From Propionibacteriaceae bacterium (GTDB lineage: Bacteria; Actinomycetota; Actinomycetes; Propionibacteriales; Propionibacteriaceae): DNA of 11,703 nucleotides. The DNA lies in the NCBI GenBank assembly GCA_031254155.1, contig JAIRVA010000157.1, positions 1-11,703 on the forward strand, read 5' to 3'. Under the pieces are notes generated by a model, which saw nothing but the letters and a program-made list of their open reading frames with translations, made no database searches and was not told where the DNA came from. The position numbers and the translations under genes were made by a program. Positions 1 to 5,993 of the stretch are shown in pieces; the stretch's first letter is position 1, and every line of letters begins with the position of its first letter.

Positions 1-1
1 C

Positions 2-46
2 GTCCTGGCGTTCGGATGGTGGCGCATGGTGGATCAGTGGTTCTAG
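2..46 (+). CDS. C-terminal tail of an unidentified upstream gene (partial)
   Basis: Reading from base 2 gives 14 codons ending in TAG at 44-46, with the peptide VLAFGWWRMVDQWF. It is rich in aromatic and hydrophobic residues, which would suit the end of a membrane protein, but it is too short to assign to a family. The other two plus-strand frames give no better ending. It faces maf, whose stop codon lies 17 bases further on, so the two genes converge without an obvious terminator hairpin between them. Confidence 0.45.
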   Translation, partial: VLAFGWWRMVDQWF

Positions 47-63
47 CCGACAGCAGGGGCCCG

Positions 64-663
64 TCAGGCCGTCCAGAGACTCGTCCAGCGGACGCCGCAA
101 TCGGCGAGCATCATCCGGACCAGCGGGAGCGACAGCCCGACCACGTTGTGGGGGTCGCCCTCGAGGCCGGCGATGAAGGCACCGCCGAGGCCGTCGATGG
201 TGAAACCCCCGGCGACGTGTTCCGGTTCACCCGTGGCGACGTAGGCCTCGATTTCCTCATCGGTCAGGTCGGCGACGTGGACCACCGTCGTACCCACGCG
301 CGTGACGCGCTGGACGTCGGCCCCGGCGACGATGACGTGATGGCCGGTCACGAGGACCCCCGAGCGGCCCCGCGTCCGCTTGAGCAGGGCCGTCGCGGCT
401 GCGGGCGTACCCGGTTTGCCGACCGGTCGCCCCTCGAAGTCCAGGATCGAGTCGCAGCCGATCACGATCGTGTCCGCCGGAGTGCCGAGCGCGGCGAAGA
501 CGGCCTCGCCCTTGACCTGTGCGAGGAGGGCCGCGAGGGCGGCGGGCGTCGGAGCCCGGTAACTGGCCTCATCGACGCTCGACACGACGACCTCGGGATG
601 GAGGCCGGCCGCGCGCAGGGTCTGGAGCCGGGCGGGGGACTGGGAAGCCAGGACGAGTCGCAT
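64..663 (-). CDS. maf: Maf-family nucleoside triphosphate pyrophosphatase
   Basis: The 199-residue product matches the Maf family, cytosolic enzymes that hydrolyse non-canonical or modified nucleoside triphosphates to the monophosphate and pyrophosphate. The family signature LASQSPARL is at residues 5-13. CDSILDFEGRPVGKP (70-84) corresponds to the usual aspartate and GKP segment, and the C-terminal part has TGEPEHVAGGFTIDGLGG followed by EGDPHNVVGLSLPL, as I recall from actinobacterial members. Length is normal. The ATG at 663 is the natural start because the family signature begins four residues later. It is divergent from birA with only 18 bases between start codons, and no Shine-Dalgarno sequence fits, so a leaderless mRNA is likely. 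Exact substrate preference (m5UTP, pseudo-UTP, 7-methyl-GTP or dTTP/UTP type) cannot be read from the sequence. Confidence 0.93.
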   Translation of the reverse strand: MRLVLASQSPARLQTLRAAGLHPEVVVSSVDEASYRAPTPAALAALLAQVKGEAVFAALGTPADTIVIGCDSILDFEGRPVGKPGTPAAATALLKRTRGRSGVLVTGHHVIVAGADVQRVTRVGTTVVHVADLTDEEIEAYVATGEPEHVAGGFTIDGLGGAFIAGLEGDPHNVVGLSLPLVRMMLADCGVRWTSLWTA

Positions 664-668
664 TCTGT

Positions 669-675
669 TACGGTA
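669..675. promoter_or_regulatory. Symmetric -10 element shared by maf and birA
   Basis: The heptamer TACGGTA gives TACGGT on the plus strand (669-674) and TACCGT on the minus strand (670-675). Both fit the minimal actinobacterial -10 pattern TAnnnT. The plus-strand copy is preceded by TG one base upstream (666-667), an extended -10. Counting seven bases from each element places the two transcription starts at or next to the birA GTG (682) and the maf ATG (663). This implies two leaderless transcripts from one overlapping promoter. The reading is inference from spacing and symmetry. Confidence 0.5.
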
Positions 676-681
676 GCAGGT

Positions 682-1443
682 GTGGACGAGGTCGAGTCAT
701 TTCGCGAGCAGGTGGCGGCGCGTTCGCGCGACCACCGGTGGGCCGTGGCGGTGGTCGGGCACACCGGTTCGACGAACGCCGATCTGGTCCGGCGGGCGCG
801 GGCCGGGGAGTGTCCCGCGTTCACCGCTCTCATCGCGCTTGAACAGGGTACGGGCCGGGGTCGGCTCGACCGCGCCTGGTCGACGCCCCGGGGGACGAGT
901 ATCGCCTTGTCCATGGCCACCCCGCTCGTCGGGACGCCCGCCACCTGGGGGTTGTTGCCGCTGGCGACGGGCGTCGCGGTGGTCCGGGCGCTCGGCCGGC
1001 TCGGGGTCATCGCCGGGCTGAAGTGGCCGAACGACGTGCTCATCGACGGCTTGAAGGTCTGTGGGATCCTGGTGGAGGTGGCGGGGAGCCGCGCCGTCGC
1101 CGGGGCGGGGATCAACGTCGGCCAGACGGCGGCGACAATCGGGTTCCCGGGGGCGGTGTCGCTCGCGATGGCTGGTTGCCCGGCGACGCGCGAGGTGGTG
1201 GCCGCGCTCGTCCTGGACGAGTGTGGGGCGGTGTTCGACGAGGTCGTCCAGGACCCGCGCGGGGTGGTCGCGGCCTACCGCGCCGTGTGTACGACGGTGG
1301 GGCAGTCGGTACGGGTCCAATTGGGCGACCAGACCGAGGTCGTCGGCCGGGCCGACGGGGTGGCGGACGACGGACAGTTGCTGGTCGACGTGGACGGGGA
1401 GATCCGGACGTTCGCCAGCGGGGACGTGTACCACCTGCGGTAG
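682..1443 (+). CDS. birA: Biotin--[acetyl-CoA-carboxylase] ligase, class I (no DNA-binding domain)
   Basis: The 253-residue protein activates biotin with ATP and attaches it to the lysine of biotin carboxyl carrier domains such as those of acyl-CoA carboxylases. Visible motifs are GSTN (29-32), the biotinyl-AMP loop GRGRLDRAW (58-66), KWPND (114-118), the conserved Lys125 in LKVCGILVE, and GAGINVG further on. A small C-terminal SH3-like domain follows. No N-terminal helix-turn-helix is present, so this enzyme cannot act as a BirA-type repressor. The GTG at 682 is chosen because the frame upstream of it is the antisense of maf, and because a TGTTACGGT extended -10 sits exactly where a leaderless start would need it. 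A near-canonical GxKLAGIL segment reads GLKVCGIL here, a mild deviation around the lysine. Confidence 0.93.
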   Translation: MDEVESFREQVAARSRDHRWAVAVVGHTGSTNADLVRRARAGECPAFTALIALEQGTGRGRLDRAWSTPRGTSIALSMATPLVGTPATWGLLPLATGVAVVRALGRLGVIAGLKWPNDVLIDGLKVCGILVEVAGSRAVAGAGINVGQTAATIGFPGAVSLAMAGCPATREVVAALVLDECGAVFDEVVQDPRGVVAAYRAVCTTVGQSVRVQLGDQTEVVGRADGVADDGQLLVDVDGEIRTFASGDVYHLR

Positions 1444-1454
1444 ACGGCTAATTC

Positions 1455-1480
1455 ATTTCGCAAGTGTGGCGTTGCGAAAT
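1455..1480. repeat. Perfect 9-bp inverted repeat between birA and feoA
   Basis: Arms ATTTCGCAA (1455-1463) and TTGCGAAAT (1472-1480) are exact reverse complements around an 8-base loop. The repeat starts 12 bases after the birA stop. It has no run of T after it on either strand, so it is a poor intrinsic terminator. The right arm contains TTGCGA, which is the best -35 candidate for feoA, so it may be an operator for a second regulator. Function is unknown. Confidence 0.6.
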
Positions 1481-1500
1481 AAGCGAGGTTAGGCTAACCT
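1472..1500 (+). promoter_or_regulatory. feoA promoter, probably leaderless
   Basis: A TTGCGA hexamer at 1472-1477 and TAACCT at 1495-1500 are separated by 17 bases, the optimal spacing for a housekeeping sigma factor. Transcription would begin at about 1507-1508, which is the GTG start codon of feoA, and no Shine-Dalgarno sequence lies in the 12 bases before it. The -10 hexamer is inside the DtxR/IdeR box, so repressor binding would block RNA polymerase directly. Confidence 0.55.
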
Positions 1501-1502
1501 AA
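1484..1502. promoter_or_regulatory. DtxR/IdeR-type iron box
   Basis: The 19 bases CGAGGTTAGGCTAACCTAA match the DtxR/IdeR consensus TTAGGTTAGGCTAACCTAA at 17 positions, differing only in the two outermost left bases. The core is a palindrome centred on 1493, and the right half continues as a repeated TAACC unit (to 1504). DtxR-family repressors bind such boxes with Fe2+ and shut off iron uptake genes. Its placement over the -10 of feoA is the expected arrangement for iron repression of a ferrous importer. Confidence 0.88.
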
Positions 1503-1507
1503 CCTAT

Positions 1508-1756
1508 GTGAAACCCACCCCCGGACCGGTCTGGAGTCTTGACCGCGCGCCCGTCGATGAACCACTGGTCATCGCGGCGACCGCCGCCGACCCCCGCCTG
1601 GCGCACCGTCTGATGACCCTGGGGTGGCGCGCCGGGAGTCCCGTCCGCGTACTCAAAACGGCGGCCGGCGGGGCGAAGGTCCTTGATCTCGGGGGCAGCC
1701 GGATCGCGGTCGGCCGCGGGCTCGCCCGGACCCTCACCGTGGTGGTACCCCGGTGA
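1508..1756 (+). CDS. feoA: FeoA-family ferrous iron transport protein
   Basis: This 82-residue SH3-like cytosolic protein is thought to assist the FeoB iron channel. The typical FeoA pattern is visible: a helix followed by RLMTLGWRAGSPVRVL (about 35-50), a turn with GGAKVLDLGGSRIAVGRGLA, and a final beta strand. Length is normal for a stand-alone FeoA. The start is the GTG at 1508; the overlapping ATG at 1506 runs straight into TGA. The gene overlaps feoB by four bases (GTGA), implying translational coupling, and is the first gene after the iron box. Confidence 0.92.
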   Translation: MKPTPGPVWSLDRAPVDEPLVIAATAADPRLAHRLMTLGWRAGSPVRVLKTAAGGAKVLDLGGSRIAVGRGLARTLTVVVPR

Positions 1757-3648
1757 GCCGGTCCTCCCAGGGGCGGCGGCCCGCCACCCTGCCAGTGATG
1801 TGTCTGGTCGGCCCGCCGAACGTTGGCAAATCGACACTGTTCAACGCGCTGACCGGGGCGCGGGCGACGATGGGTAACTGGCCGGGTACCACGGTCGAGG
1901 TCGCCCGCGGCACCTGGCGGCTGGGCGACGGCGCGTCCGCGACCCTGGTCGACCTGCCGGGCGCGTACTCCCTGGACGCCGCCTCGCCGGACGAGCAACT
2001 GACCGCTGAACTCGTGGCGGACCCGGACTCTGACGACGCCCCCGATCTCACCATCGTGGCGGTGGACGCGGCTCACCTCAGCCGTTCCCTCTACCTGGTC
2101 GCACAACTGCGGGAACTGCCGCGCCGGCTGGTCGTGGCGGTGACGATGCCCGACGTGGCCCACCGCCGCGGGCTGGCCGTCCGCCCCGCGGCGCTCGCCG
2201 GCCACCTCGGCGTACCGGTGGTCGAGATTGATCCCCGCCACCGGACGGGGCTGGCGGAGCTTGCCCAGACCGTGACGGCGGCCGCGGCCGACCCCGTTCC
2301 GCCGGCCCGGACCCCGGTTGCCGGGATCGCGGAAGCGGATGACGAACGGTTCGCCTGGATCGCCGCCGCCGTGGCAGCGGGCACGGCGAGCGACGGCCAG
2401 GTGCAGACGCGCTGGTCGGACCGGGTCGACCGCGTGGTCCTGGCCCCCGTCCTCGGGCCGCTGGTCTTCCTCGCGGTCATGTGGGGCGTCTTCCAGCTCA
2501 CGACCGCGGTGGCGGTCCCGTTGCAGGATCTCTTGGGCGACTTCTTTGCCGGGCCGGTGTCGCAGGGCGTGGCGTGGGGGCTCGGCGGGCTCGGTCTCGG
2601 CGGGACCTGGGTCCAGGGGCTGCTCGTGGACGGCGTCATCGGCGGGGTCGGGATGCTGCTGAGCTTCACCCCCCTGCTCGCGATCATGTTCGCCCTGCTC
2701 GCGTTGCTGGAGGACTCGGGTTACCTCGCCCGCGCCGCCGTCCTGACCGACCGCGTCATGGGTCTGCTCGGCCTGCCGGGGCGGGCGTTTCTGCCGCTCG
2801 TCGTGGGTTTCGGCTGCAACGTCCCGGCGATCGCGGCCACCCGGACGCTCGCGACGCCCCGGCAACGGCTGGTGACGGTGATGCTCATCCCGTTCACCGC
2901 CTGCAGCGCCCGTCTGACGGTCTTCGTCATGCTGGGCACGGTGTTTTTCGGGCGGTGGGCGGGTACGGCGGTCTTCGTGATGTACGTCGCCTCGATCATC
3001 CTCGTCGTCGTGGCCGGCCTCGTCTGGCGGTCGGCCCTGTGGCGGACCCTGCCCGACGAGCCGCTGGTCATCGATCTCCCGCCGTACCAAGTCCCGACCC
3101 TCCGCCTCACCGGCGCCGTGGCCTGGACGCGGCTGCGGGGCTTCCTGCAGACCGCCTCTGGCATCATCGTGGCCGCGGTCATCCTGGTGTGGCTCGTCCA
3201 GGCCATTCCGGTGACCGGCGGGACGTTCGGGCACGTCGAGGTCGAGGACAGCTTGTACGCCTGGCTGGCCCGCGGAGTGGCACCGTTGTTCGCCCCGGCC
3301 GGCTTCGGGTCCTGGCAGACCGTGTCCGCCCTGGTGGTCGGGTTCGTCGCGAAGGAGGCCGTCATCTCCAGTTGGGGGCAGACGTACGCGATTGACAACC
3401 CGGGCAACATCGCCGCGCTCGGCGACCACATCCAGGCGGCCTTCGCGGCCTCCTCCGGCGGGCACCCGCTGGCCGCCGTGGCGGCGTTCATGGTCTACCT
3501 GCTGGCGTACACCCCCTGCGTGGCGACGCTGGCGGCCCAGTCCCGGGAGATCGGCTGGCGCTGGACGGGGGTCGGGATCCTCGTCCAACTGGCGACCGCC
3601 TCGGCCATGGCGATCCTCGTCTTCCAAGTGGGGCGGCTGATCGTATGA
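1753..3648 (+). CDS. feoB: FeoB ferrous iron transporter
   Basis: FeoB imports Fe2+ across the cytoplasmic membrane and has an N-terminal GTPase domain. In this 631-residue protein the G1 loop GPPNVGKST is at 20-28, G2 at NWPGTT (42-47) and G3 DLPG at 67-70. The G4 position reads TMPD (131-134), with Thr in place of the usual base-recognising Asn. The membrane part contains the FeoB gate motifs GFGCNVP (352-358), PFTACSAR (380-387), VGFVAKE (529-535) and YTPCVATL (586-593), each followed or preceded by hydrophobic helices. It is shorter than the roughly 750-residue enterobacterial protein, with a short linker after the G domain and little C-terminal tail. GTG at 1753 overlaps the feoA stop; its own stop overlaps the start of feoC (ATGA). 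Confidence 0.96.
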   Translation: MSRSSQGRRPATLPVMCLVGPPNVGKSTLFNALTGARATMGNWPGTTVEVARGTWRLGDGASATLVDLPGAYSLDAASPDEQLTAELVADPDSDDAPDLTIVAVDAAHLSRSLYLVAQLRELPRRLVVAVTMPDVAHRRGLAVRPAALAGHLGVPVVEIDPRHRTGLAELAQTVTAAAADPVPPARTPVAGIAEADDERFAWIAAAVAAGTASDGQVQTRWSDRVDRVVLAPVLGPLVFLAVMWGVFQLTTAVAVPLQDLLGDFFAGPVSQGVAWGLGGLGLGGTWVQGLLVDGVIGGVGMLLSFTPLLAIMFALLALLEDSGYLARAAVLTDRVMGLLGLPGRAFLPLVVGFGCNVPAIAATRTLATPRQRLVTVMLIPFTACSARLTVFVMLGTVFFGRWAGTAVFVMYVASIILVVVAGLVWRSALWRTLPDEPLVIDLPPYQVPTLRLTGAVAWTRLRGFLQTASGIIVAAVILVWLVQAIPVTGGTFGHVEVEDSLYAWLARGVAPLFAPAGFGSWQTVSALVVGFVAKEAVISSWGQTYAIDNPGNIAALGDHIQAAFAASSGGHPLAAVAAFMVYLLAYTPCVATLAAQSREIGWRWTGVGILVQLATASAMAILVFQVGRLIV

Positions 3649-3884
3649 CCGGGCCGCTCGCCCAAGTCCGGGCGGCCTGCGCGGCCGGGGCCCGGACCGT
3701 GCCCCAGATCGCCCGCGCGACCGGTCTCAACCGGGATGTCGTCCAGGGCGCGGTCGACCATCTCGTGGCGCGGGGCGGGGTGGCCGCGCTCCCGCTCACG
3801 ACGGGGTGCCCGCCGGGGGCCTGCGACGGCTGCGCGCTGTGGTCGCGGTTTTGTCGGCCCCGGCGTCTACAATTGAGGGCGTGA
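3645..3884 (+). CDS. feoC: FeoC-like winged-helix protein with a four-cysteine cluster
   Basis: The 79-residue protein has an N-terminal helix-turn-helix-like half (about 5-48, with TVPQIARATGLNRDVVQGAV) and then a short tail with Cys55, Cys60, Cys63 and Cys70. The spacing Cx4Cx2Cx6C resembles the iron-sulfur-binding tail of FeoC proteins, which sit in the cytosol beside FeoB and may sense iron or oxygen. The gene overlaps feoB by ATGA and its stop overlaps the murI GTG. Position and cysteine pattern together support the FeoC call; sequence similarity of the winged-helix half alone would be weak. An alternative is a FeoB-associated Cys-rich protein of a separate family. Confidence 0.75.
   Translation: MTGPLAQVRAACAAGARTVPQIARATGLNRDVVQGAVDHLVARGGVAALPLTTGCPPGACDGCALWSRFCRPRRLQLRA
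3868..3873 (+). promoter_or_regulatory. Internal -10 element for murI, inside feoC
   Basis: TACAAT differs from the ideal TATAAT by one base and is an unusually AT-rich hexamer in this GC-rich coding sequence. Seven bases downstream is position 3880-3881, the GTG start of murI. The GAGGG before that GTG is only one base away, too close to work as a ribosome binding site, so a leaderless murI transcript is plausible. No good -35 lies at the ideal distance. Confidence 0.45.
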
Positions 3885-4681
3885 CTGTAGACGACGGAGC
3901 CCCCATCGGCATCTTTGATTCCGGGTTCGGCGGGTTGACGGTGGCCCGGGTGATCGTCGACCAACTGCCCGGGGAGAACATCCTTTATCTGGGCGACACG
4001 GCTCGCGCGCCGTACGGCCCGCGGCCGATTGCGGAGGTCCGCCGCTACGCGCTCGCCTGCCTGGACACCCTCGTGGACATGGACGTGAAAGCGCTGGTCA
4101 TCGCGTGCAACACCGCGTCGGCGGCCGTCCTGGCGGACGCGCGCGAGCGGTACGACATCCCCCTCGTCGAGGTCATCCTCCCGGCGGCGCGCCGGGCGGT
4201 CCGCGTCTCCCGGACGCGCGAGATCGCTGTTCTCTGTACCCAGGCGACCGCCACCTCGGGGGCGTACGACGACGCGGTGGCGGCAACCGGCGCCCACCTG
4301 ACGACGATTGTCTGCCCCCGGTTTGTCGAGTTCGTCGAGGCCGGGATCACGGGCGGCGACGAGCTGCTCGCGGTGGCCGAGAGCTACCTCGCCCCGGTCC
4401 GGGGGGCGGCGGTCGACACGGTCATCCTCGGCTGTACGCACTACCCACTGCTGTCGGGCGTCATTTCGTATGTGCTCGGTCCCGAGGTGACCCTCGTCTC
4501 GTCGGCGGAGGAGTGCGCCAACGCCACGTATTCCAGCCTGGCCCGCGAGCACCGTCTCCGGCGCGGGGACGATGGCAGTCGCCGGTTCCTGACCACCGGC
4601 AACCCGGACCGGTTCGCCCGGATCGGGACGCGGCTCCTCGGGGCCGCGATCAACACGGAACAAGTAAAGGTGGAAGTATGA
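3881..4681 (+). CDS. murI: Glutamate racemase
   Basis: MurI interconverts L- and D-glutamate in the cytosol without a cofactor and supplies D-Glu for the peptidoglycan stem peptide. The 266-residue product has the family start IGIFDSGFGGLTV (9-21), YLGDTARAPYG (36-46), and both catalytic cysteines: Cys76 in ACNTAS and Cys185 in LGCTHYPLL. The acid partner of the first cysteine is present in DSG (Asp13-Ser14). GTG at 3881 is preferred over an upstream ATG at 3806, because the extra 25 residues lie in the feoC overlap and do not resemble the family. The gene overlaps feoC (GTGA) and rph (ATGA). In mycobacteria murI also precedes rph and rdgB, with one extra phosphodiesterase gene between that is absent here. 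Confidence 0.96.
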   Translation: MTVDDGAPIGIFDSGFGGLTVARVIVDQLPGENILYLGDTARAPYGPRPIAEVRRYALACLDTLVDMDVKALVIACNTASAAVLADARERYDIPLVEVILPAARRAVRVSRTREIAVLCTQATATSGAYDDAVAATGAHLTTIVCPRFVEFVEAGITGGDELLAVAESYLAPVRGAAVDTVILGCTHYPLLSGVISYVLGPEVTLVSSAEECANATYSSLAREHRLRRGDDGSRRFLTTGNPDRFARIGTRLLGAAINTEQVKVEV

Positions 4682-5400
4682 CACGACACGATGGCCGCGC
4701 GGTGGACGAGTTGCGTCCCGTCCGGATCACCCGGCGCTGGCTCGAGACGGCCGAGGGGTCCGTCCTGGTCGAATTCGGCCACACGCGGGTGCTGGTGGCG
4801 GCGTCGGTCACGCCGGGCGTGCCGCGGTGGCGGAAGGGCTCGGGGCTGGGCTGGGTGACGGCGGAGTACGCGATGCTGCCCAGGGCGACGCCCGAGCGCA
4901 ACGACCGGGAGTCGGTCAAGGGCCGCATCGGCGGACGGACCCACGAGATCTCCCGGCTCGTCGGACGGAGCCTGAGGGCCGTCATCGACTACCGGGCGCT
5001 CGGCGAGAACACGATCCAGCTCGACTGTGATGTCTTGCAGGCCGACGGGGGGACGCGGACGGCCTCAATCACGGGCGCGTATGTCGCCCTCGTCGACGCG
5101 GTCGCCTGGCTGCGGGAACGCAAACTCCTGGTCAGAGAGCCACTCCGGGGGTCGGTCGCCGCCGTGTCGGTCGGGATCATCGACGGCGTACCGATGCTCG
5201 ACCTGCCCTACGAAGAAGACGTCCGGGCCGGGGTCGACCTCAACATCGTGGCCACCGGGGACGGCCGGCTGGTGGAGGTCCAGGGGACCGCCGAGGGTGA
5301 GCCCTTCTCGCGGGCCGAACTCGACCAGCTGCTCGACCTCGGGTTCGCCGGGTGCGCCCAGTTGACGGACATCCAGCGCCAGAGTCTGGAGACCGCATGA
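4678..5400 (+). CDS. rph: Ribonuclease PH
   Basis: RNase PH uses phosphate to trim nucleotides from the 3' end of tRNA precursors, releasing nucleoside diphosphates, and works as a hexamer in the cytosol. The 240-residue length is exactly typical. Visible motifs are DGRAVDELRPV near the N terminus, GWVTAEYAMLPRAT (about 60-73), GRTHEISRLVGRSLR (about 84-98) and DCDVLQADGGTRTASITGA (about 118-136), which form the phosphate and RNA sites. ATG at 4678 follows AAAGGTGG (4666-4673) at a four-base spacing, one of the clearer Shine-Dalgarno sites in this run, and the next in-frame upstream sequence is antisense-like noise inside murI. It overlaps murI and rdgB by ATGA. Confidence 0.96.
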   Translation: MTRHDGRAVDELRPVRITRRWLETAEGSVLVEFGHTRVLVAASVTPGVPRWRKGSGLGWVTAEYAMLPRATPERNDRESVKGRIGGRTHEISRLVGRSLRAVIDYRALGENTIQLDCDVLQADGGTRTASITGAYVALVDAVAWLRERKLLVREPLRGSVAAVSVGIIDGVPMLDLPYEEDVRAGVDLNIVATGDGRLVEVQGTAEGEPFSRAELDQLLDLGFAGCAQLTDIQRQSLETA

Positions 5401-5993
5401 CGATCCTGCTGGCAAGCGGCTCTGCCCACAAGGTCGCGGAGGTCCGACGGATCCTTGAGACCGCCGGGGTGACCGCGGACATCGTGGGACTGGGCGACGT
5501 CTCGCCGTATCCGGAACCGGTGGAGGACGGGGCCACCTTCGAGGACAACGCGCTCATCAAGGCCCGGGCGGGGTTCGCCGTCACCGGGCTGCCGACGCTC
5601 GCCGACGACTCGGGGATCGAGGTCGACGTGCTGAACCGGATGCCGGGCGTCCGCTCGGCGCGGTGGGCCGGCGGCCACGCCGATGACCAGGCCAACCTGG
5701 ACCTGCTCGTCCGCCAGGTCGCCGACGTGGCCGCGGAACGCCGGGGCGCGCGATTTGTCTGTACCATGGCCTTGGTCTGGAGTGGCGGCGAGCGGGTGGT
5801 CCGCGGGGTTGTCGAGGGCAGCCTGGCCACGGCCCCCCGGGGGGAGCGGGGGTTCGGGTACGATCCCTTGTTCGTACCCCGTGGCGAGACGCGGACGACC
5901 GCCGAACTGAGCGACACGGAAAAGGATGCCATCAGCCACCGCGGGCGGGCCGTGCGGGCGATGGCGCCGTACCTCACGGAGGTGGGGGAGTGA
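5397..5993 (+). CDS. rdgB: RdgB/HAM1 family dITP/XTP pyrophosphatase
   Basis: This 198-residue enzyme converts ITP, dITP and XTP to monophosphates, keeping deaminated purines out of DNA and RNA. Motifs in order: LLASGSAHKVAEV (4-16), the metal-binding TFEDNALIKAR (about 48-58), LADDSGIEVD with the catalytic Asp70-Asp71 pair, PGVRSARWAG, GERGFGYDPLFVP, and EKDAISHRGRA near the C terminus. In the first motif Ser9 stands where most members have Asn (as in THNxHK), a small departure. The ATG at 5397, preceded by GGAGA at 5388-5392, fits the family N terminus, while the 15 codons upstream belong to rph. It is coupled to rph (ATGA) and thyA (GTGA). Confidence 0.95.
   Translation: MTILLASGSAHKVAEVRRILETAGVTADIVGLGDVSPYPEPVEDGATFEDNALIKARAGFAVTGLPTLADDSGIEVDVLNRMPGVRSARWAGGHADDQANLDLLVRQVADVAAERRGARFVCTMALVWSGGERVVRGVVEGSLATAPRGERGFGYDPLFVPRGETRTTAELSDTEKDAISHRGRAVRAMAPYLTEVGE

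Noticed and set aside
16..681. Long N-terminal extension of birA in the same frame
   Set aside because: The extra 222 residues are the antisense of maf, rich in Arg, Asp and Gly with no domain. The family match begins after GTG 682.
1455..1480. Intrinsic terminator for birA
   Set aside because: The stem is perfect but AT-rich and followed by AAGCGAGG, not a T run; it also overlaps the feoA -35.
1504..3627. 707-residue minus-strand open frame opposite feoA and feoB
   Set aside because: The composition is dominated by Arg, Gly, Asp, His and Pro with no motif. It is the usual shadow of a GC-rich gene; feoB has complete family motifs on the plus strand.
4105..4677. Extended N terminus for ribonuclease PH
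   Set aside because: The added residues lie within murI in another frame and have no family resemblance. ATG 4678 has a good ribosome site and matches the standard length.
3488..4684. 398-residue minus-strand frame opposite feoC and murI
   Set aside because: Low-complexity shadow; murI carries both catalytic cysteines on the plus strand.
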